A DNA stretch of 64,000 nucleotides from Anaeramoeba flamelloides (Eukaryota > Metamonada > Anaeramoebidae). The notes beneath the pieces were generated by a model. The model had not been told where the DNA came from. It searched no databases and was given only the letters and a program-made list of their open reading frames with translations. Shown here in pieces: positions 57,366-64,000 of the stretch; position 1 is the first letter of the stretch, and every line of letters begins with the position of its first letter. Position numbers and translations under genes: made by a program. The stretch is from assembly GCA_027625915.1 (NCBI GenBank), contig JANTQA010000032.1, forward strand, positions 13,780,001 to 13,844,000. The letters are read 5' to 3'.

Positions 57366-60300
57366 TTAATTTTTTACATGTTTTTGAATATTTACTGATT
57401 GCATAAATTTTTCTAATTTTGAACCCAATTGCCTAACATTTCTTTCATAGGCTAATAACAAAAACATGTTTAATCCTGTGATCAGCCCACTGCCGGTTTT
57501 AATTGAGTCCAATCTTTTTAGAATAGCAACCGTGCCTAGCCTGACAATTTCTGAAGTGTGAAACAAATTGACTGCGAGGGGATATAATCCACCATTTTCT
57601 TCTGGGAAGAATGAGAGGAATTCCACGCATTCTTCTTCAGTATTTATTTTTAAAATGAATTTTTCATAAATGGTAAATAGCTTGTCACTGGAAAAATCTT
57701 TTTTGATTCTTAGTTTTCTGATCATATGCTGAACGTCTATCCCCTGAATAATATAAAAGGAATTTCTAATTTGCTTGTCCTTTATGTAAGTTTGATATTC
57801 CTTGGACTTTTTCCAAATATCTATTCTTGATTGGTTTGCAGATGTCTCTAATTTTTTGGCCTTTTCGTTAACAAATACTTCGTTATCGAGAGCCATATTA
57901 ATAAAGTGTTGGGTATATTGTTGAAACATTTGTCTAATATCCCTTTCTGGTGCATTATTATTGATAACCTTCAAAACCGATTTAATAAATTTTTGATCAT
58001 ATTCTTGGTGTGGCGCGTTATCGTATTGTGAGCTTATTTCCGAGTTTATTTGCACTTTATGATTATTTAAATCACATAGCACGTCCCAATATCTTTGCTT
58101 TGTAGCAAACAATGGGTTTGTCGTTCCAACAATATAGCCCGGTAAATTTTCAAATAAGTCAATTGTTCTTAAGTTGACATATGGGAATGTCCTCCGAATG
58201 ATGCCCCTCATTGGTGGGCATACCATTAGCAAAATTGCTAATACATACTCGCATACAGTCCCTGCGGGCATTTGGTGCCCTAAAACGATAATCCGCCTAT
58301 TTGTTAGTATTGCATTAAAGACAACCATGGTTTGTTCTCTGAATGATTTCACAAATGCGCCCAAAGAAATGTTTCCAAATTCATCTTCTAGCATATAATC
58401 AGGGATATTTAATGGCAAATTTTGCCCATTGAAAAACAGATTAGTTTTAAATTTGTTTTCAAAGTTCGATTTAATTCTTTTTATTTGCTTTTTTTGTTCA
58501 GTTAAAATATTAAAGTTGGCCAAATCAATGCTATTTAGAGATTTATATAGCTCCTTTGCAATATCTAATGGATCGTGCATTTGATCAAATGTTTGATCTA
58601 ATGCTAACATCAAAATCGGCTTTAATAAATGTAAAAATTGGAATTGTGATCCAATCGCCAGCGCATGGTACCTTGTTCCCCGAGTGGCTTGATCGTCTTG
58701 AATGGTTTTGACAATTGTTAAAAAATATTTAAATCCAGAAGCGCTGCTTCCTCCGTTATTATTAATATTAAAATCATTCCTCTCTAAATTTTCATTGCTC
58801 CCATTCAAGTTTTTTCCTCCACTTTTGCAAAATTCCACTACAATATCAGAAAATTTTTCTCCTAATTCTTTATCAAAAAATTTAAATCCAATTGTTAGAT
58901 CTTCCTGATCAAAAAAATAATACAAATTATCTTCTAATTTTTGGATTTCTAAATCTTGAAACCAATCTCTATAATAATTTATATTTATTTATTTATTTAT
59001 ATATGAAAATAATATTTTTTTGGTTGTGTTATTAAAGAAATATTTGTTTTTATTTTTATTTTATTATTTATAGGAAGCGTAAATTGCACTCTAGATGTCC
59101 TTAGTCTTAAATACCCTTTCAGAAATTTAAGCGTGAAATCATAGATTTTTCGATTATTAATTAATGAAAATAATTTCAAACTTTCACAGTTTAAAATTAT
59201 TTCATTAAAGATTTATTTCTTTTAATTTATTTTGAAAAATCAATCTATCTTTTTCATAGGAAGTACATATCCATAAAAATTGATCAATATTTTCTATAGT
59301 TTCCTTATGTTTATACTTTAAACATAAAGGACAAAATTTATTTGGATTTTTATTGATCACATAGTAATATCTATTTAAGCAGTTAGTAAATATTCTGAAT
59401 TTTAGAATTGTTAAGCTTGATGGATAACTTAAATATTTTTGAGTTTTCAAATGAATATTTTTGATATTTTATTATTATTTATATTTTTGTGAGTGTCGTC
59501 AAGTGCCGTAGAGTGCCGTAGAGTGCCGTCAAGTGCCTAGGTTTTCCAGAATTCAAAGGAATAGAGTAAAATCAAAGATTTAACTCGATTCTTTTAAATT
59601 TTGGAAAACCTAACGGCGGTTTTCTTGAGGTTTTCTGTTTTATTTGTTAAATCTATTGATTTTCGTTAGGTTTTTTGAGTTTTCTATTTATTTGGAAAAT
59701 CAATAGATTTTCGTTAGGTTTTTTTGAGTTTTCTATTTTATCTGTAAAGTGTTCTAGGTTTTTTTTACTTTAGAAATAAACCGAAAATTTATTAAAATTT
59801 TCGGTTTATTTCTAAAGTAAAAAAAACGTAACGAAAATCTAATGATTTTCCAAATAAATAGAAAACTCAAAAAAACCTAGAACACTTCACAAATAAAACA
59901 GAAAACTCAAGAAAAGCTAACGGCGGTTTTTTTTAATTCAAGAAATAAACTGAAAATTTCTCAAATTTTCTATTTGTTTCTGAATTAAAAAAAACCTAAC
60001 GAAAAGTGTTGTAAGTGCCTTCAAGTGCCTAGGTTTTCCAGAATTCAAAGGAATTGAGTAAAATATTTGATTTAACTCAATTCTTTTAAAATTTGGAAAA
60101 CCTAACGAAAAGTGTCGTGGAGTGCCTAGGTTTTTTTTAATTTTAGAAATAAACAGAAAATTTAAATAAATTTGGCTATAATTTCTAAAAGTAAAAAAAA
60201 CCTAAAGACACTTCCAACTTATAGAATTCAGCAACTCATTATATGTGTATTTATAAATTTCTTTTTTTATTTTGATAATATCTTTTGAATTCCAATTGAT

Positions 60301-63300
60301 TTTATTATTTATTCGTTAGGTAAAATTTTATTAATTTTTCTAAATTAGGCAGAGATAATTTTCCTAATTTATTTTTGAATTTGAATTTTTTTTTATTTAC
60401 TGAAATTATCATATTTTCAATTTTAAATGCTGTTTTGTAAATAAGGATTGGTGTATTTCTGTTTATTTTACATATTCCATTAATTCAGGAATTAATCCAA
60501 AAATTTAAATAATTTAAAGTTTTTATTTCATAATTGTATATTTCCAACCCATATGCCAATTAGGAAATATATTTTTTTTTAGATTATATATTTCCAAAAT
60601 ATGATTTTTTTTGTATTTTTTTTTGAATTTCTTCAAAACAAACCAAGTTTGCTAAAAAATGCTAAAAAAAAATAATCTCTAAATTCTTTTAATTTTTTTT
60701 CTTTTATTCTATTGAATCTTGGCAATATTTTTTTTTTAGATGTTTTTTCAAATGAGTAATAAAAACACATACCAAATTTTTATGGGATCATTATAATTCA
60801 ATAATTATTTGTTTGTTTTTTTGATCAGTCACAGAATTTTCAAATTTTTAAAAAGCCTTTCACAAAAATTCACAAAAAATTTGAAAAAAGAATGTTGTGT
60901 TTAATTATTGTGAATTATTATTTGGATTTATTAAAGGCTAGGTTTCCTCCACGGTGGAGAAGTGTTGAGTTATTGTGTTATTTTACTTCCACTTCTCAAA
61001 AAGAATTTCCATTCTGAAGAAATTGGAAAAAAAATACTAGTTTCAAAGTTATAAATTCTCTTACAAAAAAATAGAAATTTGATTTAATCTCAAAATTTTT
61101 AAAAAAAAATAGATTTAAGGGATTTTCAAGTACAGATTCAATATTTTAAAACCTTTCAAACTTATAAAAGTAACCAAAAACAATATTAGAACAACCATAG
61201 GAATTGTTTTGTAATTATAGATTTTAAATGGAAATTCTGGAATATTAAAATAGAATTTTGAAAGGATCTAAGAAAGGTAAAAAATTGTGTAAATTCTTTG
61301 AATTGTGAAAATTTACCAGTTTTTGCATAAAAAGAAATTTTCGGTGTGTAAATTTAACTGAGATTATAAAACTAAACTATTTTTCAGTCAAAGGGGCCCA
61401 GTTTTAATGGTATAATACACGTGTTTAAAGGGTTTGCATAGATATTAGAAGAAAAATTTTATTTTGAAAATTTTTAAAATTGAAATCATTTTTTCACATT
61501 TCTACACATTTTTTTTTCGATTTTTTTTTTAAAAACGTCATTCATTTGCAAAAAATTTTTTATTGCAAGAGCAATAGTCACTTGGTCAAAACTTGTTATT
61601 CTAAGGTCATTGAAACCATGTAAAGATTGTTGAGAAATCATATTGATTTCTATTGGAATTCAATTTGATCTTTGATCTTGATATTTGTTTAATAAATGTG
61701 AAAAAATTTCACTTCATTTTCATTTCCTTTTTCAAATAGAAACCACAAATACCAACAAACCTTGTTTGAGGGCTTAATTTCTAAAAGAAAAGTATGGAAA
61801 ATGAAGTGAAAAATGTTTCATATTTATTATTTAAATACCAGTAAAAGTTCAAAACGAACATCCTTGTTTTTCTCAATAGGGCCCTAAGAATTTGAGTTTT
61901 TCAATTTTTAAGAAAAGCTATTGATTTATTAATATTCTTTCAGACATGTATCAACATTTCTTTGAGGTGTATTATTCTGTTTATTGCTTATTTGTTCTTC
62001 AAAGGTCAATTATATAAAATAATTGATATTTGAAAAAAACGTTGGGCTCCTTTGACTGAAACAGAGTTTATTTTAAGAAAGATTTTAGAAACAATTTTCC
62101 AGTTTTCACCTGAAAATGTAGTCCTTAAAGAGTTTGGAATTTGATGAATATTAAAAATTAATCAATTTTTTTTCCTATTTTACAGCTAGTATTAAAGATA
62201 TCATTATCTTTTCTGATTCTTGGGATTGTTGTATATTTGATGTTAATTTTTGTAATTTTACAAATAGCTTAATAAATGTTTAGAATTAGTTTTGTCAAAA
62301 GATAAAACAAAAGAGTTCCAAATTTTCTTTCAAAAATAGTAAAAATTATGAAATAAAAACCTGAGTGATCATTCAAACAACAATTGGTAATTGAGGTTTG
62401 ACAAAAATAATCATTGTTTTTGTTAAAAAACTTTTGTAAAATAAAAACCACTTCAATTAATCATAAAGAAGAATTTTATGTTTGTTTTTCATTATTCAGA
62501 AATATTTTGAATTAAGGCCAGTCATTTCTTTTTGTTTTTTTTTTTTGGGTTTTCTGTTTTTTGTTTTGTTTTTTGTTTTGTTGTTGGGGATACAAGGATC
62601 CAAAAAAAGAAATAGAATTTAAATATGTTATTCTTACATTTCCATAATTGGCTTTTTTTCTTTTTCTTCATCAGAGAAAATGAGAATCTTTTTTTCTTGA
62701 AATTCAATCCAATTTCCTGACTCTCCTAAGGCAGACCAAGTTTTAGAAGATGGGGCAGATGTAAATACAAAGCACGGAAAAGCTATTTTTTTTTTTTTTC
62801 ACATCAAAAAGAGGTTGCAAATTTTTAAAAAAAAGGAAAAAACAAAATAAAAAAACCAAAAATAAGAAGAAAAAATATTTTTTAAACTCCTTGAATCCAC
62901 AAGAAGAAAAATTGAGGTGATCGGTTCCTTAAGGAAACGCAAAAAGATTAAGAAAAAAAAAGTGTTGTTGTTAATTCAAAAAATCATACTTTTTTGATTT
63001 TCTTTTTCTTCTATTTCTTCTCTTTCTTCTGTTTCTTTTTTAATGTCTTCATTTTCTTCGATTTCTTGAAGCTCTGAAAAATTTTTTTTTTCACGATTTA
63101 ATAAAAACACAGTCCAGTCTTGATCTAGGTTATGAAGTCCATCAGGTATCATAAATTCTTCAAGTATACTAAAAATGGTTGAGAAAAAAAAAAACCATAA
63201 AACAAGAAAAAAAATTCTTTTTAATCTAAATTTTGTTTTATCTTTGTTGTTTGGTTCGAGAACGAAAAAAATAATTACTCTGTTGAAACACCACATGGAG

Positions 63301-63406
63301 TTGGGTATTGAAAGCGAACAGTGTTTCCACTTAAAGCGTCAAACTCGCCAAAAATTATATTGTTAACAAGGGTAATTTTTTTTTTTAGTTTGGATTTGGT
63401 TGGTCA
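57366..63406 (-). CDS. Afi1/SPA (stabilisation of polarity axis) family protein, DENN-like (four exons)
   Basis: Exons 63406-63279, 63168-62990, 62782-62638 and 58968-57366 join in frame (phases 2, 1, 2) to 684 residues, stop TAA. The Afi1-type N-terminus shows FGEFDALSGNTVRFQYP (19-35) and ILEEFMIPDGLH…DQDWTVFLLN (44-67), matching the AEFD-xG-YP, LPDGaH and DWTVFFLN signatures. After an acidic insert (Glu/Lys-rich, about 70-102) come KTWSALGESGNWIEF, TRGTRYHALAIGSQFQFLHL, AILTNRRIIVLGHQMPAG (370-387), PGYIVGTTNPLF (427-438) and YWDVLCDL. These are the SPA-domain hallmarks. In yeast Afi1 interacts with the Arf GTPase Arf3 and keeps the polarity axis; SPA domains are related to DENN modules. 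The C-terminal ~130 residues are helical. Intron 3 (62637-58969) is 3669 bp; it contains LINE DNA, repeat R5 and an inverted-repeat element. Exons 1-3 lie 3.7 kb from exon 4 but the family order and phases agree. Confidence 0.9.
58997..59470 (-). mobile_element. LINE C-terminal fragment in an intron
   Basis: Minus-strand translation has LTILKFRIFTNCLNRYYYV, NKFCPLCLKYKH, QFLWICTSYEKDR: the C-terminal Cys/His block of non-LTR retrotransposons. It is colinear with the end of the 36.4-38.2 kb LINE (RYSYV, CDLC, HFLWG). A following frame (59179-58997) may be the rest of the C-terminus. R5 begins 20 bp beyond its 5' edge. Confidence 0.75.
59492..60213 (+). repeat. Modular hairpin repeat, copy R5 (largest, best preserved)
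   Basis: Cap at 59492-59540: GTGTCGTCAA GTGCCGTAGA GTGCCGTAGA GTGCCGTCAA GTGCCTAGG, a perfect 10-bp period. Then hairpin A (59540-59611), a ~290-bp nested palindrome (about 59630-59925) centred near 59794 on hairpin B (arms ACTTTAGAAATAAACCGAAA / TTTCGGTTTATTTCTAAAGT), a B variant (59936-59995), a second cap (about 60005-60034), a second hairpin A (60033-60103), a third cap (60109-60130) and a last B variant (60130-60202). Linkers are CCTAACGGCGG or CCTAACGAAAA. No coding potential. Confidence 0.88.
60214..60939. other. Intron stretch, nothing recognised
   Basis: A/T-rich part of the Afi1/SPA intron 3 with no repeat match. Confidence 0.35.
60940..61380 (+). repeat. Dispersed repeat shared with 20.88-21.54 kb
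   Basis: Colinear, diverged copy. It includes the palindrome CTCCACGGTGGAG at 60955-60967. It lies directly left of the 61385-62058 element. Confidence 0.55.
61385..62058. mobile_element. 674-bp inverted-repeat element (CAGTCAAAGG...)
   Basis: Ends CAGTCAAAGGGGCCCA and, inverted, CAGTCAAAGGAGCCCA. An inner palindromic pair (TCACTTCATTTTCATTTCC at about 61708 and GGAAAATGAAGTGAAAAA at about 61797) resembles one in the CDK intron near 45.2 kb. A truncated copy of the left end is at 9374. No transposase. Confidence 0.7.
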
Positions 63407-64000
63407 TCTTATTAATTTTGTTGTTTATTTTGAAAGTGTTCCTTTAATTTTTTCTTCTGTTTCAAATCTTAAAAACTATAATTTTTGATCCTTTTTTGAA
63501 CAAATATTTAGTAAAAAATAACTTTTCAAAAAATGATTTTTGTGGAAATATAAATTATTTTTTCTCAACTCAAATCAATGTAAGATCATTAAGAAAATTT
63601 AATGTTAATGTTTGCAGAAGAAAAATTGGAGTCTTTGAATCAATTAGGTTTATATTTTTAAAAATTCATTTACACTAACGTTTGAGTTTTTTTAATCTTT
63701 CTTTGGTTCCTGATCTTTACAATTTATTTTTTTTCAAAATAGAAAAAAATATAAAATTTATAAAAAAACCAAGTTTATATTAAAGTTTTTGTTTTTCCAA
63801 AAAACTATTTGATTATACCAAAGAAACAAAAAAGTGTTAGGAGATTTGGAAAAAAAAAAAATTGTAATTTTGGATAATGATTTATAAATTTTAATTTTTA
63901 GTTATCAGAAATATTTTTTTTTTTCTTTTTTGTTATAAAATTTATACATTTATCATATTAGTAATTCAAAATAAGTGACGACTTGTTTAAAACTTTTTTA
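63407..64000. other. 5' flank of the Afi1/SPA gene
   Basis: A/T-rich; the plus-strand frame 63496-63678 has no motif and is not called. Promoter expected just beyond 63406. Confidence 0.4.

Noticed and set aside
59492-60213. CRISPR array or simple satellite
   Set aside because: Modules are palindromes of unequal length without regular spacers, and the genome is eukaryotic.

Overview
This window is nuclear DNA of a unicellular eukaryote. It is very A+T-rich (about four fifths A+T by eye), full of poly-T, (TA)n and (ATT)n tracts, and uses the standard code (genes end in TAA or TAG; TGA is not read as sense). Genes are split by GT-AG introns. The gene set (CYRI/FAM49, a leucine-rich-repeat PP2C, an Afi1/SPA-type DENN-like protein, a Tousled-like kinase, a PSTTIRE CDK) and the Asn/Lys-rich inserts suggest an amoeboid or flagellate protist, perhaps a metamonad such as Anaeramoeba or an amoebozoan. 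I cannot fix the taxon from sequence alone.

Layout. 0.5-9.1 kb: an unrecognised terminal exon (minus), then a complete five-exon CYRI gene whose third intron is 6.36 kb. 9.4-18.8 kb: LINE debris, a Tc1-like MITE, a five-exon gene for a small secreted cysteine-rich protein, a dispersed repeat next to a giant T tract, and a modular hairpin repeat. 19-23.9 kb: an orphan conserved protein, a second MITE copy and a neat 199-bp TA-flanked MITE. 23.9-35.0 kb: one minus-strand LRR-PP2C gene (three exons, 1238 aa) with introns of 5.1 and 2.3 kb; the shorter holds two near-identical MITEs in inverted orientation. 36-41.3 kb: a decayed LINE, foldback elements and a small four-helix membrane protein. 43.9-47.5 kb: a four-exon CDK. 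51.1-54.4 kb: a Tousled-like kinase that appears to be the C-terminal half of a Myb/SANT protein, the two halves lying in different frames across a poly-A-rich low-complexity tract. 55.5 kb: a HECT-like remnant. 57.4-63.4 kb: a four-exon Afi1/SPA gene whose 3.7-kb intron holds another LINE fragment and the largest modular hairpin repeat.

How the genes fit together. Several are signalling or actin/trafficking regulators: CYRI (Rac1/WAVE control), Afi1/SPA (Arf-linked polarity), a PP2C phosphatase with an LRR scaffold, and CDK and TLK (cell cycle and chromatin). They are not an operon and share no obvious pathway. The main theme is repeat biology: nearly every long intron is inflated by inverted-repeat DNA. 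The most unusual signal is a five-copy family of repeats built from interchangeable palindromic modules joined by short linkers (CCTAGG..., TAACG...) and capped by a 10-bp-period array of GTGCCGTxxA units. In three copies the array end faces LINE sequence.
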